This document shows, in pieces, positions 35,521 to 47,431 of a DNA stretch of 57,091 nucleotides (the stretch's first letter is position 1; the number at the start of each line of letters is the position of its first letter). This DNA is from Nemertoderma westbladi (taxonomy: Eukaryota; Xenacoelomorpha; Nemertodermatida; Nemertodermatidae), in contig JAUCBJ010000058.1 of the NCBI GenBank assembly GCA_032718475.1, positions 1 to 57,091 on the forward strand, written 5' to 3'. The notes beneath the pieces were generated by a model. The model was not told where the DNA came from. It saw nothing but the letters and a program-made list of their open reading frames with translations, and made no database searches. Both the position numbers and the translations under genes were made by a program.

Positions 35521-37310
35521 ACTACTACTACTACTACTAGGATCGGCATGCTGCATTGCAGCTGCATTTTTAAGAATGCTGTGCCGGCTTGTCAACAAAA
35601 TTGCACCGCCACAACTCCCTATCACCCATGACATTTGCTAGATCATCCGCATCTTTAAGGCCAGTGTCCTTTAAGATGCGTCTCAAGAAAGTCATGGGCT
35701 GTCCACCATGCTTATTCACTCCATGAGGCTGCCAAAGTACAAGATTATGCACTGGCTGGTCCTCACGGCGAAAGCAATGTCCTGCAAAGCGGAGGCGATT
35801 TTGTTCTAGTATCAAGCTTGGGGGAACCAATGAGACACCTCCAATGTTATATAGTGTCTGGTTGGAGATGTGTGCATTGTACTTGACACAATGAACCCGG
35901 CGTAGCATTCTTGTGAATGTGCCATCCAGAGATTTGGTGTCCTCAGCAGTTAGAGCCCAGCATGGACTCCCGTAGAGGAGTACTGGAACTACTGCTGCTC
36001 TAAATAATCGGACCTTAAGTTTCCGATTAATTCTCGGTGATTTCCAAATCCTGGAAAGCCTATTCAAGGCTGTCCATGCCTTTCCCTTACGTATTCGAAG
36101 GTCCTCACCTGACTTCCGGATCCATGATCCCAGGTAACAGAAGTCGTCCACATGCTCAAGCATACCATCCTTTGAGCTTATGCTCATCCGATCAGAGACT
36201 TGCTGAGGACTTTCAAAGTTAACGGTCAGAATTTTGGTCTTTCTGGAGTTAATAAAAAGACCAACACTAGAAGCAGCATGTTCTAATGAGCTGAGGAGCC
36301 GTTGGGCTCCCTCTAATGATTCTGAGAGTACTCCTAAGTCATCAGCAAAGTCTAGATCAGTTAGGTACTTGGCAGGATTTCCTCGACTTCTGGAGCCAGT
36401 AGGTGGAGTTATCATCACCCCATCATCATTATGATGATCTAAGGACATGCGTAGAACATAGTCAACCACAATAATGAACAAGAATGGTGCAAGTGTGTCT
36501 CCTTGGAGGACGCCCCATAACACTTCAAATGGTTCTGTGTCACCGTCAACAGTAGACACAAATGTTGTCGAACCATCGTATACTGATCTGATTGCTGCAA
36601 TAATTTCATCAGGAATCCCATATAATGAAAGTATGCTGAACATACGTGAGCGAGAGACTGAATCAAAGGCCTTGAAGAAGTCAACAAAGATAACAGCCAG
36701 ATGCCTGTCTTTCTTTTTTGATAATTCTTCAATTATCCTTCTAAGTGCCAAAATGGGCTCCATGGTCCCACGACCTTTACGGAACCCATTCTGATTTCCA
36801 CGGAGCAGTCTCTCAATGGGATCCCTGATGCGATTTAATAGAATCCTATTGTATAGCTTTGCAGCAATCGAGATCAATGAGATTCCCCGAAAAGAACCAT
36901 AGAGTGTTAGGTTGCCCTTCTTGGGAACTGGCACCAACTTATTTGTTTTCATTTCTTGTGGGACTCTTGTTGTTCGGTACATGTCTACTATGATGGGATA
37001 GATGAGCTTTAAACACTCAGGTATTTTAAAGACCTCAGGGGGAACACCATCTACTCCACTGGCACGATTGGTCTTAATGCTCTTTGCAGCAGCCTTCACT
37101 TCTGCAAAGGAGATATCGCCAATGGGAATATCTGGGAGTACAGACTCAGACACTTTTACTTCTATAAAGTTATCAGGCAATACCCTGTCATTATTGAGGA
37201 GCTTTTCAAAGTGGGCTTTCCAACCATTGAGGCGATCGGCTGGTGATTCAGCCTTAACCTTGGTGGTTGGTTGGCTTTTCCGCCCAGTAAGCAGATTGAT
37301 TGATTTCCAT
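35521..37310 (-). mobile_element. 5'-truncated RTE-like LINE inserted in the SINE head
   Basis: A 42-bp direct repeat (GAACCCACGACCTACAGGAG, ATGTGAATTCAATGCAACCA, CT) at 35479-35520 and 37311-37352 flanks the element and is its target-site duplication. The 3' end is a short (AGT)n microsatellite, typical of RTE/CR1-group LINEs. The 5' end lacks the endonuclease, as expected from incomplete reverse transcription. Confidence 0.88.
35570..37310 (-). CDS. LINE reverse transcriptase, endonuclease missing
   Basis: One open frame of about 580 codons, without stops, covers the RT and the C-terminal region. Counting from the upstream edge of the frame, visible RT motifs are FRGISLISIAAKLYNRILLN (about 143-162), FVDFFKAFDSV with catalytic Asp (about 213), GVLQGDTLAP (about 269) and DFADDL (about 323-328). 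The C-terminus (GHCFRREDQPVH, then DRELWRCNFVD) resembles RTE-type endonuclease-reverse transcriptases. The protein would copy LINE RNA at a nicked target. With no endonuclease, promoter or natural start, it is presumably inert, yet its intact frame suggests a recent insertion. The clade call is from motif style only. Confidence 0.85.
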
Positions 37311-37375
37311 GAACCCACGACCTACAGGAGATGTGAATTCAATGCAACCACTACACCAAGGTGGAAACATTCCCG

Positions 37376-38109
37376 GTTGTACACCTAACAGGAAACAGGT
37401 CATTCTTTATCATCAAGCTGAATAAGTTTTTAAATAACCTAACTAACGCATATTTATTTTCGCCTTAACTCATTAACTAAACTAATATCTGGGACCCACA
37501 CTGACCATTCTTAATCACTCATACAACTACTAACTGTACTCATCTTTCTTACTCTCTGGGGATTCTAACACTAGCATTGATCTGGCATCTCCTTCTAACT
37601 AACCTCTACCTACATAATATTCCCTATATTTATATCCTTGCGTGCATTTTAGGTGGAGGTTAAAGATATATAATATATTATATTAAATGAAATGAAATTA
37701 AGTAAATGAGAAATGTGAACCGGGCTTAAGGCTTATCAAATTTGGTGGAGGGAAATTCAAATCACTACAGTAATTGGTCATTTTGACTTTAATGTACCGG
37801 TATTATTTATTGTTTCTTTCGTACCGTTAGGCCAATATAGGCAGATAGGCCTAGCAGCCTAGCGCAAACTTACGATGCCTGACTAACCCCTGCGGTTGTA
37901 CAGTGGTTGTGGTTGTTTGTAGGCACCAAGTAGATTCATGCTGTCCTCTGGAACCAAGGACTGAAGGACAATTATTGACTAAGGTTGGGATACCGGTACT
38001 ATTGTGGTGTAAAACAGGCTATTCCTGTAACTACTCCTGTTCCTGTAACTGTCTGTCTGCCTGTCTGCGGTAATGAGAGAACACTGCTACGTCTGTGCAT
38101 AGGCAGATA
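37376..38109. other. Intergenic DNA, nothing recognised
   Basis: AT-rich sequence without a recognisable gene or repeat. Confidence 0.4.
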
Positions 38110-38175
38110 GGGTGTCGTCGCGTTACGGCTAATGTCGCGTTACGGCTAATTTTTTGAGAGATTAGCCGTAACGCT
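38110..38175. repeat. Palindromic GCGTTACGGCTAAT cluster, left copy
   Basis: GTCGCGTTACGGCTAAT appears twice and is followed by the inverted TTAGCCGTAACGC, making a hairpin. TAATTTTTTGAGAGATTAGC followed by CGTAACGC is the exact reverse complement of a segment at about 43913-43940. Confidence 0.75.
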
Positions 38176-39437
38176 CTTAAAGTAGGCCTACCTCCTTTCA
38201 AACAGTGAACAGCATTTTATTTCAAAAAATCAACATCGTTTTCTGAAGCGGCGATCCACAGCCATCCATTTACTCGAGTGCACCAATGATTGGTATAAGC
38301 TTTTAGATAAAAAACATAATGTTGATATAATATATATCGACTGTAAGAAAGCATTCGACAAGGTGATACACACAAAACTTTTACAAAAGTTGGCTGCGTA
38401 TGGGATCAGGGGTAGGGTAATCTATTAGACTGGATTCGGGCCTTTTTAACAAATCGCAAACAGTGCATATTAGTAGGCATTTAAGTACTCAGATTATGCT
38501 GATGTCATATCGGGGACTCCCCAAGGACAGAAGGAAGCGTCTTGGAACCGATTTTATTCCTTGTGTTTGTAAATGATTTGCCTTCAGAATTGACATATGT
38601 CGATTGCAAACTATTTGCTGATGATTTGAAAATTTATGACAGCAGTGCAAATTCGTTAAATTAACAACTAGCGTTAGATTCTCTAACCCGTTGGAGTGGA
38701 GTAAAACGTGGCAACTAAATGTCGCTGCGCATAAATGTCATGTCCTTCACCTTGGCACACGAACCGCGTGTCAGTACACCCCAAATGGTTCTATTCTAGA
38801 ACTCAAGGAATCCTGTAAAGATCTTGGGGTTATTATGACTAAAAATCATCATTTCAGCAAATATTGCAGGCAGCAAGTGTCAAAGGCTTACAAAGTGTGC
38901 AACATAATATTTAGATGTTTTCTCACGTCAAATGTTAAGGCATATAAGGTGTTAATTACTGCATATAAGGCGAGGTAGAATTATATGTCAGATGCCGTCC
39001 GATCCGATCCGATCCGATCCGATCCGATCCGATGCAATTCAGCAATTATTCTAGCTACAACTGTCAGACTGCAGACTGTACAAGCCTATAGCTGCTTAGG
39101 CCTACTTCTGTTTTGCCTATCACAGTTTCTCTAACGCAATATCCCTTTAATTGAATATCAGAATATTCCACCTATCTTTGCGGTGTTTTATTTAATTAAT
39201 ATAGGGCATAATAAATTAGTAGAGGAGCTAGATCTGAAAACTGATTATACCGCGGTTATACGGCGCCTACACTTTTCTTTACTGCAATGAAAGCCGGTGT
39301 ATAGCTGTATAGTACCCGGCTGCGTAGGGTTCCAGGACGAAGGTCAGAAAAAAAGCACTACTGTATGGCCACTTTTCGACCGTCGACACAAAGCCGCTAC
39401 GAAGTTATTATGGGACAGGATGGTGATGCTCGGTAGA

Positions 39438-39800
39438 CAGTGGCGGTTCTAGGGGGGGGGGGGGGGCAAGGGGGCATCTGCCCCTCCGCAGGTATCTTGG
39501 GGGGGGGGCTTGCCCCCTCCCTAGCGAAAGGTAATGTGGTAAATCCGTACCAGTGGGTACCGACTTGCTCGAAAACAGACCTCTCTGGGAAAAGACTTCT
39601 ATTTTTTTTCAAAATTTAGTTACTACCCGGAGATATCCATTATAAAACACTCTGATATTTTTGTAAAATTCTGGAACTTTGGGAATTCGGGAAAAAATCG
39701 GGAAATTTTCTTCAAAGTTTTCTTCTTCGAACTGTAGCTTGTTTCCGAAACGTGCAGTGGCGTGCAGAAGGGGGGGGGGGGGGGGGGGCGCCACCTTCCA
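39438..39800. other. G-rich tracts next to CAGTGGCG motifs
   Basis: CAGTGGCGGTTCTAGG followed by a G-run and CAGTGGCGTGCAGAAGG followed by an 18-G run (39769-39788) resemble hAT-type terminal sequences nested in the larger element. Boundaries are not determined. Confidence 0.3.
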
Positions 39801-40890
39801 AGGGGCGCCAAAATTTGAGCAGTAGTGGCATCATAGCCAGCTGATAGTATAATGGTGGTTCCAAGTTTAGCTTATTGATGCTAGACATTTAGCCCATCCA
39901 ACATACAAACATAGTAGTTTGGTTCTGTATTGGTTGCATAGCCTTTCAGCACTGCCCACATTGCACATGTGAAGGTGTCACAGGTGAGAAGGTAGATGTC
40001 TCCTGCGATTGGTCCATGGTATGGTCACTGGAAATATCTCCATTGGTAAGTTCAGTGGCTTTGTGGTTTAAGGCATGTGCAAGTAAATTTAAGCAGTAAA
40101 TTTCTTAATATAATATAATTTTGCAATTAAAATAGTCTTAAAATAGTCATTTAATTACTTCAATATTTTCCACTACCACACATGTTATGAAAGTTTGTGC
40201 GGCTAAAATACTAAAGTATATTTATTGCCTCTTAAATAATTAAATATAAGATAATTATTTTATTGCGCAGAACACCATCTCCATACCGAAACCTAACTAA
40301 CCAAAACAATAAACGATATCATTACAAATTAATGGAAAGGAGTGCCACACACGTCGCGTCTCTCCTCCACATCTTTGGAACGATACGGGTTACCACCAGC
40401 TGACGGCTGCGACCCTTCCATTAACTAAATAATTAGATAATTAGACATAGACGGGTTTAGACAAAGTTGTTGTTATAATAATTAATTATAATTGTTATAA
40501 TAAATATAAAAAAAATTATTTAAATGATAAAGGTCCGCTTTTCAAAAATGTGCCCTACCCCACTCCAGATGCTCCCTACGTCCATGCTACAGGTAAAGCT
40601 AGTAATTGGCTTGGAGGAGGGAGGGGGAACTGGAGGTACGTCGTACACCCTCCCACGAAATTGTTTATACTAATTAGTGTTTGATAATTTTTTAAATATT
40701 TCAAAAAATATTCGTTCTAGAACATTATTTTTTAAAAATAAAATAGCTAGTCATGTTCTGGTATATTTCAAAAAATAAATTCAAAAACTTAACTAGATAG
40801 TATATTAAATTTGGTCTTTCTGACTATCCGACAATCTGTCCGTCATATATAAGAAAAGGATCAGTTTAGTTTAATACCTGGAGTATACTA

Positions 40891-40912
40891 CCCCCCCCCC
40901 CCCCCCCCCCCC
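40891..40912. repeat. Poly-C tract
   Basis: An uninterrupted C run of about 22. The length is unreliable. Confidence 0.85.
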
Positions 40913-41365
40913 ATAGAGTTTCGTGGAGCTATACTTACCATGGAGCTATAGAGTTTCGATAAAGCTGTAAAGTTTCCCCCAGGATAATAATAATAATTTT
41001 ATAAAGGCTTTAATTAACCTAATCTTACTTAAAAATCATGACAACTAAATTATTGTTTAACAAATACATTTCAACGGATACAATAAATTTGTTAAATACA
41101 CTCTAATTATATTGACGCAAAGGAACAACAGATATCAAGAGAGAGACTTTCAGTCTGGATTTCCGCATAGAAAAATAGTTTTACAATAATTAGTATTAAT
41201 TATTATGGGTAGAATGTATTCGAATATTTCAAGTGATTATTTCAATGAAACGTTGCAAATTATGACTACAACACTGTTGATAACGGTTATAAGATAAGAT
41301 AGTCTCTATACCATGTTATGTAGCAATCATAATAATAATCAGATTACACATCTTTACTTTAGGAA

Positions 41366-41517
41366 ACATAAATAGGTACAAGACCGTACACAACTGTTAC
41401 ATAATAGGTACAAAATGTACGCAACTTGGTACATAGTAGGTGTAAAAGGTACACAACTTGGTACATAATAGAGTACAAAAGTGTACACAACTTGGTACAT
41501 TGTAGGTACAAAACGGC
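41366..41517. repeat. Short tandem repeat of GTACACAACTTGGTACAT
   Basis: About four to five irregular units of 30-35 bp (GTACACAACTTGGTACAT plus an ATAGTAGGTACAAAA-like linker). Confidence 0.75.
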
Positions 41518-43004
41518 GCCCGGGATACAATGGTGTACCCGGAAAGAAGATGCGCAGATAAACGGATAAATTCGGCGAAAATAAACATAATTTCAGCATT
41601 CTTTAAAGATACAGACAGACTGCGGGAATACAGGAATAACGGGAGTTTGCGTAAATTAGCGGGAATGCTCGAAAGCTTTCCCGAGATCGATCCGATAACC
41701 GATCACGCCGCCTAGTCCGTATGGTTGTCCATAGTCTGATAGTCGTCAAAACGCCGCCTGAAGCACTTCTTACCGTTTCCTCCGAACCCAAAACTATTTT
41801 TATCAGTCCCGATATCGAGTGTCGCGCTTCCGGTGCTCCAACCAACCCGACATGGCCCCTCGCACCTCGTCCTTTACCGTCGCCTCGTAATAGCTGAATA
41901 GTAACGACCGGATCCGACTATTCCTTTAGTCGTCCGGGTACCGTGCCAACTCCTCTGGTCACGCGCATGACACAGCAATCCGTCCTGCCGTCCGGGGAGA
42001 TGGCCAACTGGTCACCTCTATCGCTCTATCGAATGGGTTCAACTGAAATTTCGTAGGCCTAGTTCTTCCCCCCGATTTCCCATCGAGTTTTCCATCTCGG
42101 AGTTTGTACCGTAGAGTTTCATGGACCAGCTGTAGTATCGGGATACAGAATGCCCCGGCTGCCCGCTTCCCGTTTCCGCCGCCATCAGCACAGTCTCCAC
42201 CGCCCAGGATCAGAGCTGCAGAGGGACAGCCTCACCCTGCAAGTTGGTCGGTAGACTCCATTCCAGGACATCCAACGCACGTCCGATTTCCTTCTGAACA
42301 CCACAGTCTGACAGTCAGCTACAGAGCTACGAACGATCCCATACCTGCATACTGTGTACTGCAGTACTGCCATACCTGCACACTGCCATATACAGATACA
42401 CAATAATGCAATACGGCAATAGGCCAATAGTCATACTGCCAGACTGCGTTCAGTGTTAGGCAAAACAGAAGTAGGCCTAAGCAGCTATAGGCTTGTACAG
42501 TCTGCAGTCTGACAGTTGTAGCTACAATAATTGCCGAAATGCATCGGATCGGATCGGATCGGATCGGACGGCATCTGACTATAAATGCACCCTAATATAA
42601 GGCTTATGTCCGCCCTCTGTTAGAGTACTGCACGGTGGTTTGGTCACCGCACCAATTGTTCAACATTAATTTGGTTGTGCGTGTTCAACGCTATTTCACC
42701 AGACGCTTAGTCTCCAGATGCAAATTAATTCTCACCGATAGCAGTTACTCTAACAGACTATCACACCTCAACTTACAAATGTTAGAAATTAGGCGAATTA
42801 TTTTCGACATCCGAATGGTGTATAATATATGTCACAACAACATTGACCTACAGTATGTTTTAGCGATTTTTTTTATGGATGTAAACAGAGAGGGTTTGCG
42901 GGGACATAATATGAAACTATTCGTGCAACAAAGTAGATTAGTTGTCTCTAGAAATTGCTTTGCAAACAGGGGCGGGCGACACGAAGCTCCGTTAATTTAA
43001 AGTT

Positions 43005-43105
43005 AACGGAGGTTGAACGGAAATGCATTTAACGGAGAACTCATAATAGGCGACACGAACGTGTATTTAGGCCTCCGTTAGTGAGTTCTCTGTTAAGGAT
43101 CCGTT
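43005..43105. repeat. Palindromic CTCCGTTAA / TTAACGGAG block
   Basis: GGCGACACGAA occurs twice and CTCCGTTA / TAACGGAG occur in both orientations around it, suggesting the ends of a small palindromic element inserted at the LINE 3' edge. Confidence 0.4.
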
Positions 43106-43495
43106 AGTACTAAACGTGATACTTTCAAAATGATGATAAAATTGCGTACACGTGAATGTTGTTATGGTTGCTTAGGCAACTCGATAATGTTATTGTTGGA
43201 GTGCCGTTTCAAATTGAAACCCTTGCACATCTAAAAAATATTATATACCTAAGCAGTACATACAGTACTACCGCTACAGTTTCATGTTTAGGCAATAGCG
43301 CACACAATTAATGTTAAGATCGGGAGTTTAACATCATCAAAACAACTAATAACGCATATGTAGTGCCCGAGTATTGGGTAGAAATCTATTCTAACTAATC
43401 TACTCTAACTGATGACGGAAAACTAAGTTGAACTGTGTCTATCGTGATTGCATATATAAGTCCACCCACATCAGCTGTAATGCAATCAGTACGTA

Positions 43496-43945
43496 AATCA
43501 GTACGTAACACCATAGAATATTATTGATAATGATTCCCTATGTAAAACCAAGACAATAGATTAGCCGTAACGCGACAATTAGCCGTAACGAGACTTTTTG
43601 AGTAGCCGTACCGCGACTTTCAAAGTCGCGTTACGGCTACTCAGAAAATTAGCCGTAACGCGACATTAGCCGTACCGCCACTGCACCGACTAAGATTACC
43701 ATAGAATACAATATTACATTGAATGTGAGGTTATCGAAGAACATACAGTATAAAAGATGGTAAATCCCCCCCTGTAAAACATTAAATTTTGCGGACCTCA
43801 TCTGTACGTAAACACCATAGAATATTATTGATAATGATTCCTTATGTAAAACCAATACAATAGATTAGCCGTAACGCGACTTTTAGAGTAGCCGTACCGC
43901 GACTTTGAAAGTCGCGTTACGGCTAATCTCTCAAAAAATTACACC
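43496..43945. repeat. TTAGCCGTAACGCGAC palindrome cluster, duplicated
   Basis: The block CACCATAGAATATTATTGAT plus AATGATTCC and TTAGCCGTAACGCGAC occurs near 43510-43580 and again near 43812-43880, about 302 bp apart. Each is followed by a hairpin of AGTCGCGTTACGGCTA and its complement. The right end matches, inverted, the cluster at 38110-38175. Confidence 0.75.
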
Positions 43946-45088
43946 GGTTTTCCTAATATTGATTGTGTATTTATTGTAGTGTAAGGACATAAAAGGTTCC
44001 GGAAGGCCTAGTATCGCAACTGCAGCATTATACAGTTATAATATGAATAAAGTCAAACCCCCTTCCAGGTTTGTAGGCCAAATCCGGAAGCCGGAAGGTT
44101 GAAACTTAAATTTGGAAGAATATTATTCTTAACTCAAAAACCAAATATGTATTTCCGAATATTTAAAATAGGTGTTGGTTGACGCTGTTTGACTAATAAT
44201 GACTGACCAGCCCTAGACTCAGAGTCAGAGTGACTGACTGATACTTGTTTACTAGCCTATATCGTGATTGCATAAGTTAAATCGAAACATGATGTTTTCT
44301 TAGAAGATAACAACTACAACCATTATTGGTTGCTACGTTTATTTGTGACGCACACGCACACAATAATGGTAGGTCAGGCGTTATAGCTCTATTGTTGTTG
44401 GAAGGGAATTAATCTCGCGTGTCCTAGTAAGCAGAGCTGCAAGCTGCCATCTGCTACAATCAGGCATTATTATTTCTTAACAAATTGAGGAAGAATTGCA
44501 ATAAAATTTACTATTGTTCTGATCTGCGCTTGTCATAAAAAGCCGCGTTTTATTTCATTCCTGTCGCGCAACACTATTAACTTTATACCAGGGTCTTATT
44601 ATAACTCTATTTTAAGTTTCGGTTCATATTTGGTTGTTGCTAAGCTACCAGACCTTTGCTTTGTGTCCATAAAACAAAACCCCTTCCATACTGCGTTTTC
44701 AAGGTTATATTGACCGTAATTCTCAAAAAATTTATTTCACGTACCACACGGTTGGAAGCCATTCGTAGACAAGCTAGCACCATTTGTTTTAATTACTAAT
44801 TGTTATTTCTCTATAGTGCTCGATAATTAATTAGATGCAACGAGCCCACCTGTTGACATTGTCAAACCTCCAAAATATATTCTCAGGACCTAATGGCTAA
44901 TGGGAGTAGATAGTTGCTATATAGGCCTGCTATTGTCAGTTATTTAAAGTAATGTATCTACGGTATGATATTAAATAATATTAATAATAATTGTGGAAGC
45001 CAATTATTTTCTTATATGGATAATATTGTAAATTTGTTGTCAGAGTATTTTAAAGTGATGTGCATGCAATATTGTTTTTCTTTAAATA
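43946..45088. other. Upstream region of the SLC7 gene
   Basis: No repeat family or exon could be recognised. Any 5' UTR or promoter of the transporter should lie here or beyond an upstream intron. Confidence 0.4.
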
Positions 45089-45595
45089 ATGCCTTCTTTT
45101 GATGTTCAGTTACGCCATAAGCCAAGAAGCGGCGAGTCAAACGGCTCACTTATGGAGCCAACATACGACCAACTATTCGAACTCCAACAGACTGAGGGGT
45201 TAAGTGACTCATCTGATGACGTCATGGAGTCTGGGGACACAGCACCCCTACTGAGTCCAGACAACGAAAAATATCCGTCTAACGTCAAAGTCCAGTTGAA
45301 GAGACAGATGAGTTTGGTTAACTGCGTGACCTTTGTGATGGGTTCAATGATTGGATCCGGTATATTTATAAGTCCTAAGGAAGTTTTACTACACAGCGGG
45401 TCTGTAGGCGCCTCCCTGTTGCTATGGGGACTCGCGGGTTTATGGGGTCTGTGCGGGGGTATTACTATATCGGAACTGAGCACGGTGATACCAAAAGAAG
45501 GCGGTTTCTATATGTATATTCTAGAATCCTTTGGGGCCATTCCTGGTTTCGTTGTTATGTGGTCGTACGTTGGATTTACTGGTTATCTTTCAATG
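45089..45595 (+). CDS. SLC7 transporter exon 1 (residues 1-169)
   Basis: The ATG at 45089 is the first in frame. The exon carries the acidic N-terminus (SDSSDDVMESGD), TM1 with GSMIGSGIFISPKEVL, TM2 and TM3 (FGAIPGFVVMWSYVGFTGYL). It ends SM in phase 0 at a consensus donor ATG|GTAAGTATT. Confidence 0.9.
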
Positions 45596-47115
45596 GTAAG
45601 TATTTTTATATTAGTAAACTACAAGTAATTTTCATGTATAAAGTAACTGTTTTTTTTTACACCCGCGTCGTGAGTGACCAGGGCTGCTATTTGTGCAATT
45701 TATTGTATTATTTCAGTACTTTATACCGCTCACCAGGGGAAGATCGGCGCAAGTAACAGCTGATTACTCTCCAAAATATAAATCTAAGTTACTGCTATAT
45801 TGACTTTCATTTATTCTTTGGTTAGATAACATGGCACTGTAACCTGCTCCTTTCATTATTGGTATGATGGGGTGGGATTTGCTTTAAACCGTCTCAAATT
45901 TATAGTCAGAATTTCGAGTACAGTAGGCCTAAATATTTATATTATTTAATACGAGTTGGACAATATTATTCAATCAGAAGTCACCAGTTTATTGTATATT
46001 TTTATTTCCAGGCTGTTTTGGCGCTAACTGCAGCCAAATACGTCTCAGAAAGTTTCCAATTGGGCAGCTGCAACTCTTCCTCCCATTGGCTAGAAGTCAC
46101 CATAGCAGTGACCGTAGTACTAGCGCTGAGCGCTCTCAACTGCATCAGCATGAAGACGGGCGCCCGGGTGATGGATGTGCTAACCTACGGTAAGGTTGCG
46201 GCCCTGGGGGTCATTATAAGCGGGGCCATATACCACGTGGCGCTCTACGGGCACGCGAACGCAGACAACGTAGTGAAGGGTACCTCCACGGACCCGGCCC
46301 AACTGGCCTTGGGATTCTACGCGGCTGTGTGGGCAAATACTGGGTGGGATGCACTGCCGGTAGTTAACGAAGAAATAGTTAATGTCAACCGGAATTTACC
46401 CCTCAGTGTCATTATAGGCGTCCTTCTTGTTATCACCTTGTACATCACAACTAATCTCGCCTATTTCGCTGTCATCCCAATGGAACAGATGTTAAACTCA
46501 GACGCCGTCGCAATGACATTCAGTAATTACGTATTCCCCGCTCCCATCGCATGGTGCGTGCCATTTTTTGTAGTTGTTTCTACTGTAGGGAGCATCAACT
46601 CATCAATTATCACCTTATCTAGGGTTATGTATAGCGCAGCTAGAGAGCATAATCTGCCCCAGTTTCTAGGACTACTAAACTATAAAAGGAACACACCGAT
46701 GGTAGCAATAGCTCTCAATGCAATAATAACAAGTTTAATGTGCTTCGCGGGTAATATTTTCTTACTAATACGTTATGTAGTTTATGTTTCCGTTATGACA
46801 ATAACGCTCGCCACATTCGCCATGTTGTATCTGAGATTCTCCCAACCAAATAGGCCCCGCCCTGTGAAGGTGAGTCTTATAAACCCATTCGTGCTTCTGA
46901 TTGGCTGCGCATTTCTTGTCTTCCTCCCTTTGGTAAAGGAACCCGTACGCTCATTGGTTGGTTTGTTGCTATATTTAGCTGGAATCCCTATTTATTTGAC
47001 TCTTGTGAGACCCAAACGGCTTCCCCATTGGTTGGAAGAGATTATTCGCAAAGTTACTGTTTTCTTTCAGTTGCTTTTTGCCAGTCTACCAGAAGACCAT
47101 AAAGAAATGACATGA
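45089..47115 (+). CDS. SLC7 amino-acid transporter (LAT/light-subunit type), two exons
   Basis: Joining 45089-45595 and 46012-47115 gives 536 codons, typical of SLC7 light subunits plus a longer N-terminus. The acidic cytosolic N-terminus (to about 70) is followed by about 12 membrane segments. The TM1 substrate motif GSGIF is at 89-93. SCNSSSH places a Cys at about residue 189 in the loop after TM3, where light subunits form the disulphide with 4F2hc or rBAT. NRNLPLSVIIG and SDAVAMTFSNYVFP are family signatures, as is FSQPNRPRPVKVSL. It probably exchanges neutral or basic amino acids at the plasma membrane. Which paralogue (SLC7A5-A11) cannot be decided: TM6 reads WANTGWDALPVVNEE instead of the common SGWDTLNYVTEE. 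Confidence 0.9.
45596..46011 (+). other. SLC7 transporter intron (416 bp)
   Basis: Donor GTAAGT; acceptor TTTTTATTTCCAG with a clear polypyrimidine tract. Confidence 0.88.
46012..47115 (+). CDS. SLC7 transporter exon 2 (residues 170-536)
   Basis: Starts AVLALTAAKYVSES in phase 0 and runs uninterrupted to TGA. It contains TM4 to TM12, the heterodimer Cys (GSC), LALGFYAAVWANTGWDALPV, STVGSINSSIITLSRVMYSA and the C-terminal LPHWLEEIIRKV. Nine or more TM segments in one exon is a compact structure compared with vertebrate SLC7 genes. Confidence 0.9.
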   Translation, partial: AVLALTAAKYVSESFQLGSCNSSSHWLEVTIAVTVVLALSALNCISMKTGARVMDVLTYGKVAALGVIISGAIYHVALYGHANADNVVKGTSTDPAQLALGFYAAVWANTGWDALPVVNEEIVNVNRNLPLSVIIGVLLVITLYITTNLAYFAVIPMEQMLNSDAVAMTFSNYVFPAPIAWCVPFFVVVSTVGSINSSIITLSRVMYSAAREHNLPQFLGLLNYKRNTPMVAIALNAIITSLMCFAGNIFLLIRYVVYVSVMTITLATFAMLYLRFSQPNRPRPVKVSLINPFVLLIGCAFLVFLPLVKEPVRSLVGLLLYLAGIPIYLTLVRPKRLPHWLEEIIRKVTVFFQLLFASLPEDHKEMT

Positions 47116-47425
47116 TCTTTTGGTCTCTCATTAACATGACAACGTGTTATTCGATATACTACTAGACTAGCCAGTCTAAATGTTGACGTGTCATTTACGA
47201 TTTAGATTTGTCTATTAAAAATTAACTTATATTGTTAAAATTGACTTTGTTTTAATTGACTATAAAATTGCCCTCGGTGAAATTATATTACTTTATTTAC
47301 CGCTGGCTCTTGTTCTTGTTGACTATTTCTGAAAACGAAGTCATGTAATACAGCCCAGTGGGTCAGAAAGCCCAGAATTATAGGCTATTTGCTATTCATA
47401 TGTTTTTTTATGAGTCGAATTAAAC

Positions 47426-47431
47426 AATAAA
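47426..47431 (+). promoter_or_regulatory. Candidate poly(A) signal of the SLC7 gene
   Basis: AATAAA about 310 bases after the stop; a second lies at 47526-47531. The DNA from 47116 to 47944 otherwise shows no feature. Confidence 0.5.

Larger units (their letters stand above)
38988..42578. mobile_element. 3.6-kb non-autonomous DNA element with 130-bp inverted ends
   Basis: The terminal inverted repeats start TCAGATGCCGTCC, followed by a (GATCC)n array (longer on the left), then ATTCAGCAATTATT on the left or a close variant on the right, CAGACTGCAGACTGTAC and TTAGGCCTACTTCTGTTTTG. The left arm is about 38988-39123 and the right about 42452-42578. The element sits inside the reading frame of a LINE. 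No transposase is recognisable. A clean target duplication is not evident. Confidence 0.8.
38205..43000 (+). pseudogene. Decayed CR1-like LINE reverse transcriptase, split by an insertion
   Basis: Left part (to 38987), with frameshifts and stops: QHRFLKRRST, VDIIYIDCKKAFDKVIHTKL, a damaged TPQGQ region, LFADDLKIYDSS, then WSKTWQLNVAAHKCHVLHLG and SKAYKVCNIIFRCF. Right part (42579 onward): YVRPLLEYCTVVWSPH, RVQRYFTRRLVSRCK and YSNRLSHLNLQMLEIRRI. Together they form the RT and C-terminal region of a CR1/Jockey-type LINE. The two halves are separated by 3.6 kb of the inverted-repeat element at 38988-42578. Stops and frameshifts show it is dead. Confidence 0.82.

Noticed and set aside
45724-45757. 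Continuation of the SLC7 frame past 45595
   Set aside because: A consensus donor at 45596 and a strong acceptor at 46011 join conserved TM3 and TM4 sequence in phase. The extension is intron read-through.
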